NCBI GenBank assembly: GCA_049671745.1
Contig: JBATVL010000059.1
Coordinates: forward strand, 1 to 64,000
From: SNAP01 sp049671745
GTDB taxonomy: Bacteria > Bacteroidota > Bacteroidia > Bacteroidales > Marinifilaceae
DNA length: 64,000 nucleotides
Direction of reading: 5' to 3'
Within the stretch, counting starts at the first letter, position 1. Every line of letters starts with the position of its first letter. Shown here piece after piece: positions 1 to 9,155 of this stretch. The notes under the pieces were generated by a model that made no database searches, had not been told where the DNA came from, and was given only the letters and a program-made list of their open reading frames with translations. Made by a program: the position numbers and the translations under genes.

Positions 1-106
1 TTTATGCTTATATATCATATATACTCTCTATTTTATAACAATATTTTTTTTGTATCGTAGATATATTAATAATTTGCAATATGAATTTTTTATATAATCT
101 ATATAT

Positions 107-2326
107 ATGGCAAGTAGTTCTTCTAAATTTGGTACTGCCCCAGTTTTCTTTACTGCAATATCTACTATTCTAGGTGCGATATTATTTCTACGTTTTGGAT
201 GGGCTGTAGGTAATCTTGGTTTTTATGGAGTTATTTTAGTTATAATTATTGGGCATATGGTTACTATTCCTACTGCTTTAGCTATTTCTGAAATTGCCAC
301 AAATAAAAGAGTTGAGGGAGGAGGGGAGTACTTTATTATTTCTCGTTCATTTGGATTAAATATAGGTGCTACTATTGGTATCTCTTTATTCTTTTCTCAA
401 GCCATTAGTGTAGCTTTTTATGTTGTAGCTTTTACAGAAGCATTTTCTCCAATATTTGAGTACATAAAAGAGACGTATAACTTCATTGTCCCTCGTCAGT
501 GTGTTAGTTTGCCTGCTTTAGGTTTATTGGCTCTAATAATCCTTAAAAAAGGTGCTAGTCTTGGTGTTAAGGCTTTGTATATAGTAGTTGCTATTCTTGC
601 AGTTTCACTATTAGCTTTTTTTCTTGGTAAACCTATGGATTCTCAGATAGTACAAGCCTCCGATTGGTCATTATTTGCTAACTTTAAGAATACAGATAAA
701 CTTTTTTTTGTATTAGCTGTTGTTTTTCCTGGTTTTACTGGCATTACTGCTGGTGTAGGACTTTCAGGTGATTTAAAGAATCCTAAACTATCTATACCTT
801 TAGGAACTAGTCTTGCTACCTTATTTGGTATGATAATATATGTTTTTGTTGTTTATAAATTAAAAGTTTCTGCTACTGCTGCTGATTTATCAGCTAATCA
901 GTTAATTATGTCTAATATTGCCTTGCAGGGGTCTTTTCTAATCCCTTTAGGACTAGCAGCATCAACAATTTCTTCAGCTTTGGGTTCTGTTATGGTGGCT
1001 CCTCGTACTCTTCAAGCACTTGGTTTTGATAATTCATTTTCTTCAAAGAAATTAAATAAATTCTTTGCTAAAGGAAAGGGTGAGTCAAACGAACCATATA
1101 ATACTTCTATAGTTACTTTCGTTATCGCAAGTTTCTTTGTTATTCTTGGAGATGTAAATATTGTAGCTGAAATTATTACTATGTTCTTTATGCTGACTTA
1201 TGGAACCCTTTGTTTAATATCATTTCTTAATCATTTTGGTTCTGATCCATCATATAGACCATCTTTTAAATCTAGATGGTATATTTCTTTATTAGGTTTT
1301 TTTATGTCTGTTTTTCTAATGTTGAAGATAAACTTTTTGTATTCTCTTATTGCATTTGTTGTTATAGTATTAATGTATCTTTGGATGACTCATATTCATA
1401 AAGACAGAAGAGGACTTCAATCAATATTTTCAGGCGCATTATTTCAGATTTTAAGGAAATCAAACGTATTTGTCCAATCATCAACAAAAACGACTGAAAA
1501 CAAATGGAGACCTGCTGTCATTTGTTTATCACATAATACATTTTATACAGATAAAACTTTTAAGCTTATTAAATGGATTTCATATAAGTATGGCTTTGGA
1601 ACATATATGCATTTTTATGAAGATTATTATTCGCGAGAATCAGTTGCTAAGGCTGCAACTATAAAGCAAGAAATTCTTACAAAGAATAAGGGGGTGAATC
1701 ATAATGTGTATATAGATACTATTATATCTCCATCTTATACCTCTGCTATTGCTCAAGGTATTCAGATACCAGGAATCTCAGGAATGAAGAATAATCTTAT
1801 AATATTTGATTATGAAAGAGATAATAGTGAGGAAGTTTCAAGAATTTCTGAAAATATATCTCTGGTTAGAGCTGGAGAATTACATATAGGTGTGTTCTCT
1901 TTTGTAAGAGACAAACAATATACCGAGAATTCTATTCATGTCTGGATCAATAGAGATAGGCTTAAAGAGTCTAATATTATGCTCCTTTTGGCTTTTATTA
2001 TTCATGATAATCAAGATTGGAAGAATTCAGATATAAAGATTTTTGATATTCTAAGAGATGATAATGAATTAGAAGATCTTGACTTTATTCAATTTATAAA
2101 AGAAAGTAGACTTCCAATTTCTCCTGATAATATCCGTTTTGTTAAGAAAGAAGAAATGGATAAAATGTCTGATGTAATAAAAAGATACTCTTTTGGTGCT
2201 AGATTTAATATAATAGGTTTTGAATCTACTGTAATAAAAAAGATTGGTGAACATGTTTTTGATGGTTATAAAGACATGAGTGATATCTTATTTATTAATG
2301 TGGATACTAGGATTGAAATTGAATAA
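107..2326 (+). CDS. SLC12-like cation-chloride cotransporter / APC-superfamily permease
   Basis: This is a 739-residue integral membrane protein. The first 440 or so residues hold about twelve hydrophobic segments, starting with the FFTAISTILGAILFLRFGWAVG stretch typical of the SLC12 (Na-K-Cl cotransporter) branch of the APC superfamily. The GGGEYFIISRSFG segment near residue 72 also fits that branch. The last 290 residues are soluble and presumably cytoplasmic, as in SLC12 proteins, which carry a large regulatory C-terminus. Family knowledge suggests electroneutral ion symport or amino-acid/amine transport; the substrate cannot be read from the sequence. The ATG used is the first in frame after a very AT-rich leader. 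The gene appears to stand alone. Confidence 0.8.
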   Translation: MASSSSKFGTAPVFFTAISTILGAILFLRFGWAVGNLGFYGVILVIIIGHMVTIPTALAISEIATNKRVEGGGEYFIISRSFGLNIGATIGISLFFSQAISVAFYVVAFTEAFSPIFEYIKETYNFIVPRQCVSLPALGLLALIILKKGASLGVKALYIVVAILAVSLLAFFLGKPMDSQIVQASDWSLFANFKNTDKLFFVLAVVFPGFTGITAGVGLSGDLKNPKLSIPLGTSLATLFGMIIYVFVVYKLKVSATAADLSANQLIMSNIALQGSFLIPLGLAASTISSALGSVMVAPRTLQALGFDNSFSSKKLNKFFAKGKGESNEPYNTSIVTFVIASFFVILGDVNIVAEIITMFFMLTYGTLCLISFLNHFGSDPSYRPSFKSRWYISLLGFFMSVFLMLKINFLYSLIAFVVIVLMYLWMTHIHKDRRGLQSIFSGALFQILRKSNVFVQSSTKTTENKWRPAVICLSHNTFYTDKTFKLIKWISYKYGFGTYMHFYEDYYSRESVAKAATIKQEILTKNKGVNHNVYIDTIISPSYTSAIAQGIQIPGISGMKNNLIIFDYERDNSEEVSRISENISLVRAGELHIGVFSFVRDKQYTENSIHVWINRDRLKESNIMLLLAFIIHDNQDWKNSDIKIFDILRDDNELEDLDFIQFIKESRLPISPDNIRFVKKEEMDKMSDVIKRYSFGARFNIIGFESTVIKKIGEHVFDGYKDMSDILFINVDTRIEIE

Positions 2327-2394
2327 ATATGTTATATTGCTGTTAAATATACGTTAATTATGTAGAGCTTCTTTACAAAGACCTATTAAACTCG

Positions 2395-2402
2395 TAAATT
2401 TG
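2395..2402 (+). promoter_or_regulatory. Promoter -7 element for the thioredoxin-domain lipoprotein gene
   Basis: TAAATTTG matches the Bacteroidetes -7 consensus TAnnTTTG and lies 27 bases before the start codon. No clear TTTG is seen at the -33 position, so strength is uncertain. Confidence 0.5.
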
Positions 2403-2429
2403 TATGCAACAATAGACTAAAGATAATAC

Positions 2430-3791
2430 ATGAAGTATCTGATTTATATATATATATGTTTTTTCACTTTGATATCGTGCTCATCTAACGAAAGTGTAGA
2501 ACTTCGAATAATGCTTAATATTCCAAATGTAGATAAGTTAATATTAACTACTCCTGCAGATTTTATGGAAGTAAAATTAGATGAATTTGGATTAGGAAGT
2601 GCTTCTATTAAGATAGAAAAGGGATGCTTTGCTTCTGTGTTTTGCGCTGGGAAAGGCTTTGATATCTTTCTTACACCAAATAAGGATATAGATTTAAAAA
2701 TATCTCAAGATAATTCTTTGATAAATTATGAGATTAAATGTGATGATGGTGGCATTAACGATTACCTTCTTCAAGATATAAAAAGAAAAAGAACGCTTCC
2801 ATATATTAGCTTTAAGTTAGATGAGGCTAAGTATATAGATAAAATAAATACACTTTTAAAGAAAGAATTAAAAGTAGCTGATAATCTGCTATTCTCAGAG
2901 AAATTTAAAACTATAAATGCAGAACGTATAAAGTACGATGTTTTATATTCTTTAAGTGTTTATCCACAATATCATTCTTATGAAACAGACAATATAGATT
3001 ATCTACCTTCTCAATTTTTTATTGATTTTGTTAATGTATATTTTAATGAGCAATATGACTTATTTGGATATTCTGCCTACATCAGTTATATGGATAATAT
3101 TTCTGTCTGTAATGCAAATAGATACCTAAAAGATTGGGATTCTCGCGATTTTACAGTCAATGTGATGGATTTTATTCAAAAGAAAATCAAGCATCAGAAG
3201 TTAAAAGAAATTCTTATTACCAAAAGGCTAAATCACTATCTAACAGGTACTGGTTTAGATAAATCTGACGCTTTTTTAAGTGTGTTCAATAAGAATGTTA
3301 AATCTAAGTATTATATAGATGAAATAAATTCCATTGTAACTCGTTTAAAGGCTCTAGAAAAAGGAAAAAAATCATATTCTTTTATTTTTAAAGATAAGAA
3401 TTCAAAATCTGTTAGTTTAGATAGTTTGAAAGGTAAGTATAAGTACATATGTGTATGGTCTTCTTGGTGTATTCCATGTAGAAAAGATCTTATTGATTTT
3501 AATCTTTTAAGAAAAAAATATAAAGAAAAAAACATAGAATTTGTGTCTGTTTCTATAGATCAGAATAGAAAGGAATGGAAAATAAGACTCAAGGAAGATA
3601 ATTTGGAAGGAATGCAATTGAATTATTTTGGAGATAATAAATTTCTTGAAGCATATATGATATATTCAATACCAAGGTTTATTCTTCTTGATAAGAATGG
3701 CCTTATTATTAATTCACGTGAACTATCAGCAAGTGATGATAAAATAGAGGATTTGTTGAATGCTATAAGTAAAAAAAAGAGTAGTCTTTAG
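2430..3791 (+). CDS. Thioredoxin-like (TlpA/ResA-type) lipoprotein
   Basis: The protein has 453 residues and a lipoprotein signal with the lipobox LISC, so Cys17 is probably lipidated. A poorly conserved N-terminal region of roughly 300 residues is followed by a TlpA/AhpC-type thioredoxin fold. The active site is WCIPC at residues 346-350, and the cis-proline is in SIPRF near residue 415. Bacteroidetes have many such proteins with an N-terminal DUF4369-like domain, and they reduce periplasmic disulfides or relay oxidative signals. Function here is inferred only as periplasmic thiol-disulfide exchange. Its 3' end overlaps a hairpin that looks like the terminator of the opposing small gene. Confidence 0.85.
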   Translation: MKYLIYIYICFFTLISCSSNESVELRIMLNIPNVDKLILTTPADFMEVKLDEFGLGSASIKIEKGCFASVFCAGKGFDIFLTPNKDIDLKISQDNSLINYEIKCDDGGINDYLLQDIKRKRTLPYISFKLDEAKYIDKINTLLKKELKVADNLLFSEKFKTINAERIKYDVLYSLSVYPQYHSYETDNIDYLPSQFFIDFVNVYFNEQYDLFGYSAYISYMDNISVCNANRYLKDWDSRDFTVNVMDFIQKKIKHQKLKEILITKRLNHYLTGTGLDKSDAFLSVFNKNVKSKYYIDEINSIVTRLKALEKGKKSYSFIFKDKNSKSVSLDSLKGKYKYICVWSSWCIPCRKDLIDFNLLRKKYKEKNIEFVSVSIDQNRKEWKIRLKEDNLEGMQLNYFGDNKFLEAYMIYSIPRFILLDKNGLIINSRELSASDDKIEDLLNAISKKKSSL

Positions 3792-3800
3792 AACTACTCT
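3771..3800 (-). terminator. Rho-independent terminator of the small acidic secreted protein gene
   Basis: AGAGTAGT (3778-3785) pairs with ACTACTCT (3793-3800). On the minus strand the stem is followed by a run of eight T's, since the plus strand reads AAAAAAAA just before it. It therefore terminates leftward transcription and lies partly inside the last codons of the plus-strand lipoprotein gene. Confidence 0.65.
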
Positions 3801-3812
3801 CTTAACAAACCT

Positions 3813-3905
3813 ATGAAAAAACGTATTGGGAATGCTTTGTTATCAATATTCATATTATTGGCATTGTATGAATTGAAAACAAAAGCGGTATTTATAGTAG
3901 ATTGA
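3813..3905 (+). CDS. Possible 30-residue membrane micropeptide
   Basis: An ATG-to-TGA frame of 30 codons begins MKKRIGNALLSIFILLALYE, a short basic head followed by a hydrophobic helix and a charged tail. It would be translated after the thioredoxin-domain gene and overlaps the 3' end of the opposing small gene by 14 bases. No homology is recognised and the ribosome-binding region is unremarkable. It could equally be chance coding in an AT-rich gap. Confidence 0.25.
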   Translation: MKKRIGNALLSIFILLALYELKTKAVFIVD

Positions 3906-4170
3906 AATCTTTTAAAAGCTCATTATATAAATCTATATCTGAATTGTCATTTTTTTCTTCTTCTGTTATTGTGTTGATATCGAGAGTGTTAATATTGCTA
4001 TATATGCTATCATATAAGGCATCATCTTCCATTTCCATTTCCATCTCAATTTCCGTTTCGTAGATGAATTTATAGTTTAAAGAGCTATCTTTTGTTACCT
4101 CATCAGTATTGGCAAAAGTCAATAATATTGATGCCAACATCGCTATTGATAATAATGTAATTTTTTTCAT
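3892..4170 (-). CDS. Small acidic secreted protein of unknown function
   Basis: This 92-residue protein begins with a convincing signal peptide (MKKITLLSIAMLASILLTFA, probable cleavage after the AFAN region). The mature part is strongly acidic. Its centre contains an EIEMEMEMEDD run, encoded by a six-base microrepeat. No family is recognised. It is transcribed divergently from the RprX-like kinase gene and has its own promoter-like element and terminator, which argues that it is a real gene. The acidic repeat suggests a disordered, perhaps metal- or cation-binding, periplasmic protein, but that is only a guess. Confidence 0.6.
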   Translation of the reverse strand: MKKITLLSIAMLASILLTFANTDEVTKDSSLNYKFIYETEIEMEMEMEDDALYDSIYSNINTLDINTITEEEKNDNSDIDLYNELLKDFNLL

Positions 4171-4233
4171 GGCATTAAATTTTTTATATTTGACAGTGAA
4201 TTTTTAAGAAGTCTATATTGAACTTCTACACTA

Positions 4234-4241
4234 CAAATGTA
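4234..4241 (-). promoter_or_regulatory. Promoter -7 element (minus strand) for the small acidic protein
   Basis: CAAATGTA on the plus strand reads TACATTTG on the minus strand, a TAnnTTTG match. The inferred transcript would begin close to a short inverted repeat (AGAAGT at 4207-4212, ACTTCT at 4222-4227), giving a 5'-terminal hairpin. Confidence 0.45.
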
Positions 4242-4380
4242 TGGTAAGTATTTCTGATTTTTAGTTAAGTATCTGCTAAATATGATTAAAGAAAAGTTAA
4301 ATGTTTTGTGTATAAATGTTATAGCAAACGTTATAAGTTAAATAAAACTTAAAATCCTTTATCACTGTAACTTAGAGATT

Positions 4381-5964
4381 ATGAAAAAATTTAATATTAG
4401 ACTATTAGTTATAATAATGTCCTTGGCATTACTAACTGTAGTATTGGTGCAGTGGTTCTGGATTTCCAATGTTTTAACTGTGCGTAAAGAACAGTTCAAT
4501 AATAGAGTTTATGGAGTCCTTGATGAAGTCGTAAATAAGATAGAGCAAATTAACTATGCTAGATTTATATCTAATGTAAATGACGAATTAACAAGTAAAG
4601 ACTTAATAGATGATAAAGAATATAAAGCATATAGTTCAAATATAGTAGATTCATTAATACATGGTAGTGGTTTCTATCGTTTTAATAACGAAGGCTCATA
4701 TATGCCACGTAATCGTCATCACAGAATGGATATTCGTACCTATGGTCAAAATTACTCTATGTTTACTGATGCTTCTAAGATTAGAACTACAGAGATGATA
4801 TTTAGTCAGGTTGTTGAATCAGCAACCAATAAACTAAACCTTAGAAATAGTAAATCACCAAAAGAACTGGAGACAAATAAGAAATCTCTAGAAAAATTTA
4901 TCATAAATATATTCAGAGAGGCTGATGTTTCGAAGCTTACAACAGAAGAAAAACTTCGTGATATAAATGTTTATAATATAGTACAAAATTATCTAAGGTA
5001 TAACGGTATTGATTTAAGATTCTCTATAGAGTTATTAAAGAATGCTGCTGCAGAGGATTTAAAAAGGGGAAAAAAGACTGATGATTATTTTATTATAAAT
5101 CCTTTTCCTAATGATTGGAACCAAGAAAAAAATATGTTGGTTTTACATGTAATGAACAGAAAAAAATATCTTTATTCTTCAATATTATGGATATTAATAG
5201 CTACTGCAATATGTATAAGTGTACTTATGGCCGTTTTTTGTATTACAATTTTTGTAATAGTTCGTCAACGAAAACTTTCCGATGTAAAGAATGATTTCAT
5301 AAACAATATGACACATGAGTTTAAGACTCCTATAGCAACTATTTCCTTGGCAACCTCAGCAATTGCAAATTCGAAAGTACTTTCTAATCCAGAGCAGATT
5401 CTTAAATTTAACGACATGGTGAAGAAAGAGAATAATCGTATGCTTAAACATGTAGAAAAGATTCTTCATCAGGCTCGACTTGATAGAAAAGAAATAGAGC
5501 TTAATAAAGAATTGATTCATCTTAATGACATTATTCTTGAAGCTTGTGAACATTTCTCTTTGCAGTGTGATGATAAATGTGTTAATTTAGTTTGCAAACA
5601 AGATGCTAAAATGGATATTGTATATGGCGACGAGATACATATAACGAATTGTGTCATTAATATGATTGATAATTCAATCAAATATTCAGATGTAGATCCC
5701 GAAATTATAGTTTATACTAAGTCGAATTCAAAAGGAGTAAAGGTAGGAGTAAAAGATAATGGTTTAGGGCTTTCAAAAGAAGCACAAAAGATGGTTTTTA
5801 CTAGATTTTATAGAGTTTCTCATGGTAACCTACATAATATAAAAGGATTTGGTCTTGGTTTAAGTTATGTGAAATCTATAGTAGAGGCTCATCATGGTTC
5901 TATAAATTTACGTTCAAAATTAAATAAAGGAACTAGCATAGAAATGTTTTTCCCTAAAAAATAA
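4381..5964 (+). CDS. rprX: Sensor histidine kinase, RprX-like
   Basis: The protein is a 527-residue membrane sensor kinase. A transmembrane helix lies at residues 7-29 and a second at about 262-293, enclosing a periplasmic sensor region of about 230 residues with no recognised fold. The H-box NMTHEFKTP places the phosphorylated histidine at residue 312. The N-box (NMIDNSIKYS), G1 (DNGLGL) and G2 (GFGLGLSY) follow in the usual order, so it is a complete HisKA-HATPase_c kinase. Length, layout and the adjacent OmpR-type regulator four bases downstream match the Bacteroides RprX/RprY pair. The symbol is assigned by this resemblance; the signal it senses is unknown. Confidence 0.85.
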   Translation: MKKFNIRLLVIIMSLALLTVVLVQWFWISNVLTVRKEQFNNRVYGVLDEVVNKIEQINYARFISNVNDELTSKDLIDDKEYKAYSSNIVDSLIHGSGFYRFNNEGSYMPRNRHHRMDIRTYGQNYSMFTDASKIRTTEMIFSQVVESATNKLNLRNSKSPKELETNKKSLEKFIINIFREADVSKLTTEEKLRDINVYNIVQNYLRYNGIDLRFSIELLKNAAAEDLKRGKKTDDYFIINPFPNDWNQEKNMLVLHVMNRKKYLYSSILWILIATAICISVLMAVFCITIFVIVRQRKLSDVKNDFINNMTHEFKTPIATISLATSAIANSKVLSNPEQILKFNDMVKKENNRMLKHVEKILHQARLDRKEIELNKELIHLNDIILEACEHFSLQCDDKCVNLVCKQDAKMDIVYGDEIHITNCVINMIDNSIKYSDVDPEIIVYTKSNSKGVKVGVKDNGLGLSKEAQKMVFTRFYRVSHGNLHNIKGFGLGLSYVKSIVEAHHGSINLRSKLNKGTSIEMFFPKK

Positions 5965-5968
5965 TAAT

Positions 5969-6673
5969 ATGACCCATAAGATATTGCTTGTAGAAGACGA
6001 CCCCAGTTTTGGTTCCGTACTAAAGAGTTATTTAGAATTGTCAGAATATAGTGTTGTTCATTGTATTAACGGTGCAGAAGGCCTAGAGACGTTTAAAAAA
6101 GAACATTTTGATCTGTGTCTTTTTGATGTTATGATGCCTGTAATGGATGGTTTTACTCTTGCAGAAAATGTTAGAAAGATAAATAAGAAAGTTCCTCTTA
6201 TCTTTATAACAGCCAAATCTATGAAGGAAGATATGGTGCACGGTTTTGAAATAGGTGCAGATGATTATATAACTAAACCTTTCGATTCAGAAGTTCTCTT
6301 CCTAAAAATAAAAGCTTTGCTTAATAGGGTAGATAATGATGATAATATTGTTAATGATATTAAAGTTGATACTGTTATTTATATAGGTAATACTGAATAC
6401 AATACAGATTTCAGAGCATTAAAAGTAGGAGAAAAGAACTTTAAATTAACACCAAAAGAGGCAGCACTCCTTATTCTTCTATATAAGCATAAAGATCACC
6501 TTTTACCTCGTGAATTAGCTCTTAAGGAGATATGGGGTAGTACTGATTATTTTACTGCAAGAAGTATGGATGTATATATAACTAAGCTAAGAAAGTACTT
6601 TAAAGAAGGAGCTGGTTTAACTATAGAGAATATACATGGATCAGGTTTTAGATTAGTAGAAGAGTCAAAATAA
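5969..6673 (+). CDS. rprY: OmpR/PhoB-family response regulator, RprY-like
   Basis: This 234-residue regulator starts four bases after the kinase stop, so the two are co-transcribed. The receiver domain (about 1-120) has the acidic pair ED at 9-10, the phospho-acceptor Asp53 in LFDVMMP, and the conserved lysine in TKPF. The C-terminal part is a winged-helix OmpR/PhoB DNA-binding domain, with a typical ELALKEIWG segment and a recognition helix in RSMDVYITKLRKYF. It presumably acts with the upstream kinase. Its targets cannot be inferred from this window. Confidence 0.9.
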   Translation: MTHKILLVEDDPSFGSVLKSYLELSEYSVVHCINGAEGLETFKKEHFDLCLFDVMMPVMDGFTLAENVRKINKKVPLIFITAKSMKEDMVHGFEIGADDYITKPFDSEVLFLKIKALLNRVDNDDNIVNDIKVDTVIYIGNTEYNTDFRALKVGEKNFKLTPKEAALLILLYKHKDHLLPRELALKEIWGSTDYFTARSMDVYITKLRKYFKEGAGLTIENIHGSGFRLVEESK

Positions 6674-6680
6674 AAAATAA

Positions 6681-6720
6681 AGAGTCAATAAGTTATTTTC
6701 AACTTATTGACTCTTTTATT
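6681..6720. terminator. Bidirectional terminator between rprY-like gene and C1B peptidase gene
   Basis: A 14-base stem (AGAGTCAATAAGTT / AACTTATTGACTCT, 6681-6694 and 6701-6714) has a six-base loop and is followed by TTTTATTTATA. The A-rich sequence on its left gives a T-rich tail for the opposite direction as well, so it probably serves both converging genes. Confidence 0.85.
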
Positions 6721-6756
6721 TATATTTTTTTAGTTGTATTAACTAATAATTACTTA

Positions 6757-7941
6757 TTAACGAAGTCCTAATTTCTTCGCAATCTTTTTAGGTAAAGCAT
6801 CTTTGTGAACCATAATAGCCACAGTATGCAATCTAGCGTACGATTCAGACATTCTTAAATATCCACCAAACTTATTACTATCACTAGCCCAAGAGTTCTT
6901 TACAAGATAGTATTTAGTACCATTTTGATCTTTATGAAGAGCAGTAATATGCATTAAATGATCATCAGTAGTTTCTCTAGAATCGAATTTCTTTAGTCTT
7001 AAAGCATCATCAACCTTTGCTTCAGGAACAGGTTGTTTAAACATTTTCTTTTTAATATCTTTAGCAGAAATATCATCCCACTTAGACATCTCAGAATTTA
7101 CCATGTTTTCTTTATGAGAAGTAGGTAGAATAGCCAAGGCATTTCTATGAGAGAAACCTTTTTCGCTAACATCACCATCCCACGCAAAAGAATAGTTATT
7201 CTTAAGAGCATTATTCATTATCTCCATTAAATCGTCAATAGGAAGATTATAATACCTAGAGTGAGTCCAATTATCAGGAATCTCTAATTCAGACTTCTCG
7301 TAGAATGGATAGCAAGAATAAGACATTATCTCTACATAATCATCAGAATTAAATTTAAGAGACTTGTAGAATTCTTTAGGAGTAACTTCTTTTTTATCAG
7401 CTTTGAAAGTTTTTACTGGCTCGCCCATATAAGAGTTAATAAAACCATTAAATGCTCTTTCCCAAGCAGTAGAGATTTTTTTGTTTTTATTCTTATTTAA
7501 ACCGTCAAGTATACCTTTTAGTTCGGCAACCATTTCAGAATGTATATGGTATGTGCTACCATAATTTAAACCTAAATAAGCCTGTTCTGTGCATATACCA
7601 TACTTATCCATCATCTGAAGAACATCGTGAGCTTGTCCGCCCTCAGAGAAATTTGTTTTACCATGAAAACGGAAATATCTTTTCCCTTTCTCAAGAAATG
7701 CATTTCGAGTAACAAACATTTCAGAAAGATCATATTCCTTGTTCATTGTTCGAAGTAACTCTGTTTCTATAAAAGAAATAGTAGCATAACACCAACAAGT
7801 ACCGGTAGATTGTTGATTCTTAACAGAAGTAGTTTTAACATTGTATACCTCACTGAATTTGTATTCAGTATCTTGAGCATTTGCAGAAAAGCCAATTAGC
7901 ATGCAAAGGGCTACTAAGATAGTTTGTGTAAATTTTTTCAT
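6757..7941 (-). CDS. Secreted C1B-family cysteine peptidase (bleomycin hydrolase/PepC-like)
   Basis: The protein has 394 residues and a signal peptide (MKKFTQTILVALCMLIGFSANAQ), so it is exported, unlike classical cytosolic PepC/bleomycin hydrolase. The papain-fold triad is visible: Cys49 in NQQSTGTCWCYA, His331 in HLMHITAL and Asn349 in KNSWA. These are the C1 peptidase signatures, and the length is near that of the C1B family. It is expected to act as an aminopeptidase or oligopeptidase in the periplasm. A close paralogue lies at 12,549-13,730 on the same strand, with His and Asn at identical residue numbers. Confidence 0.85.
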   Translation of the reverse strand: MKKFTQTILVALCMLIGFSANAQDTEYKFSEVYNVKTTSVKNQQSTGTCWCYATISFIETELLRTMNKEYDLSEMFVTRNAFLEKGKRYFRFHGKTNFSEGGQAHDVLQMMDKYGICTEQAYLGLNYGSTYHIHSEMVAELKGILDGLNKNKNKKISTAWERAFNGFINSYMGEPVKTFKADKKEVTPKEFYKSLKFNSDDYVEIMSYSCYPFYEKSELEIPDNWTHSRYYNLPIDDLMEIMNNALKNNYSFAWDGDVSEKGFSHRNALAILPTSHKENMVNSEMSKWDDISAKDIKKKMFKQPVPEAKVDDALRLKKFDSRETTDDHLMHITALHKDQNGTKYYLVKNSWASDSNKFGGYLRMSESYARLHTVAIMVHKDALPKKIAKKLGLR

Positions 7942-8011
7942 AATAAGAGAATCCTTTATAAATTTTTAACTTAAGCATTAAATTCAAAGGCAAGTTAGTA
8001 AAATTTTTATA

Positions 8012-8044
8012 AAAGAAAGGAGTGACACACCCCTATGTCACTCC
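8012..8044 (-). terminator. Probable terminator downstream of rluB (minus strand)
   Basis: GGAGTGACA (8019-8027) and TGTCACTCC (8036-8044) form a nine-base-pair stem with an eight-base loop. On the minus strand it is followed by CTTTCTTTTAT, a moderately T-rich tail. It lies 85 bases beyond the rluB stop codon. Confidence 0.55.
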
Positions 8045-8128
8045 CTCGTATTACTAACCCTAAAATTTAACAATGAAAAAAAACTAAATTACTTCAGCTC
8101 AATCAAAGTGTCTTCAATAGTCAAAAGA

Positions 8129-9025
8129 CTAATATGTTTTTAATATTTTTAATTCTTCATCTTCTAAGAATCTCCATCTTCCTCTTGGTAAGTTCTTTTT
8201 AGTTATTCCAGCAAAGAAAACTCTGTCTAGCTTCTCAACCTCAAAACCAAGGTGAGCAAATACACGTCTTACGATTCTGTTTTTACCTGAATGGATTTCT
8301 ATACCAACTTCATTATTAGCTCCTCCAACAAATTCTATTCTATCCGATTTAATAAAACCATCCTCTAAATCAAAACCTTTTTCAATTAGATCAAGTTCTG
8401 CCTGAGTAATATTTTTATCTAAAACAGCGTGATAGATTTTCTTTTTATTATAAGATGGATGAGTAAGTTTCTTAGTCAAATCACCATCATTAGTTAATAA
8501 AAGAATACCTGTTGTCATTCTATCTAATCTACCTACTGGGAATATACGTTCTGTACATGCATTTTTCACAATATCCATAACAGTTATTCTTCCTTGTGGA
8601 TCGTTAGAAGTAGTTACGCAATTCTTAGGTTTATTAAGAAGTATGTATACTTTTTTCTCTGGATTCAATTCTTTACCATCAATACTAACAGTGTCTTTAT
8701 AAGAAACCTTAGTACCTACAGCATCGCATTTTTCTCCGTTCACAAGAACTCTACCATCAGCAATCACCTTATCAGCCTCACGACGAGAACAGAATCCCGA
8801 ATTAGCTATATATCTATTAAGTCTCATCTCTTCCTCAGAAGACATATTTCTTAATTTATACTCAAGCTGTTTTTTCTTACTATAAACAGGTGTTTGATCA
8901 GTAGTATCCCTCTTAGCTTGTGGCTCGCGAGGTTTATGAGAATCGTTCGCACGTCTCTTGTCAGAAGAGTTCTTCTTGTCGAATCTCTTACCGCTTCTAT
9001 TTCTATCAGTGCTCGTTTTTCTCAT
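8129..9025 (-). CDS. rluB: Ribosomal large subunit pseudouridine synthase, RluB/RsuA family
   Basis: A 298-residue enzyme that would isomerise a uridine in ribosomal RNA. The first 65 residues are a highly basic, probably disordered extension rich in Arg, Lys and Asp. An S4 RNA-binding domain follows (about 67-125, with RLNRYIANSGFCSRREADKVI). The catalytic domain carries GRLDRMTTGILLLTNDG, with Asp168 as the expected nucleophile. Assignment to the RsuA/RluB/RluE/RluF group is firm; the exact target nucleotide is not determined by sequence alone. It has its own strong promoter, so it is not co-transcribed with miaA although both read leftward. Confidence 0.9.
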   Translation of the reverse strand: MRKTSTDRNRSGKRFDKKNSSDKRRANDSHKPREPQAKRDTTDQTPVYSKKKQLEYKLRNMSSEEEMRLNRYIANSGFCSRREADKVIADGRVLVNGEKCDAVGTKVSYKDTVSIDGKELNPEKKVYILLNKPKNCVTTSNDPQGRITVMDIVKNACTERIFPVGRLDRMTTGILLLTNDGDLTKKLTHPSYNKKKIYHAVLDKNITQAELDLIEKGFDLEDGFIKSDRIEFVGGANNEVGIEIHSGKNRIVRRVFAHLGFEVEKLDRVFFAGITKKNLPRGRWRFLEDEELKILKTY

Positions 9026-9069
9026 TTTTTTTCTTTGTAAAAAGTAACATCACTTAACTTAATTGGCGA

Positions 9070-9100
9070 CAAAAGTAGGCAATAGAATGAATTAAGCAAA
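9070..9100 (-). promoter_or_regulatory. Promoter of rluB (minus strand), near-consensus
   Basis: On the minus strand TACTTTTG (plus 9070-9077) is a perfect -7 element. TTTG (plus CAAA 9097-9100) sits exactly 19 bases upstream as the -33 element. This is one of the best matches to the Bacteroidetes sigma-ABfr consensus in the window. Confidence 0.8.
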
Positions 9101-9155
9101 TTTATTTTGTATTTTTATTTTTTTATCTTATTTTATTAAAGGTATTTATCTTTTT

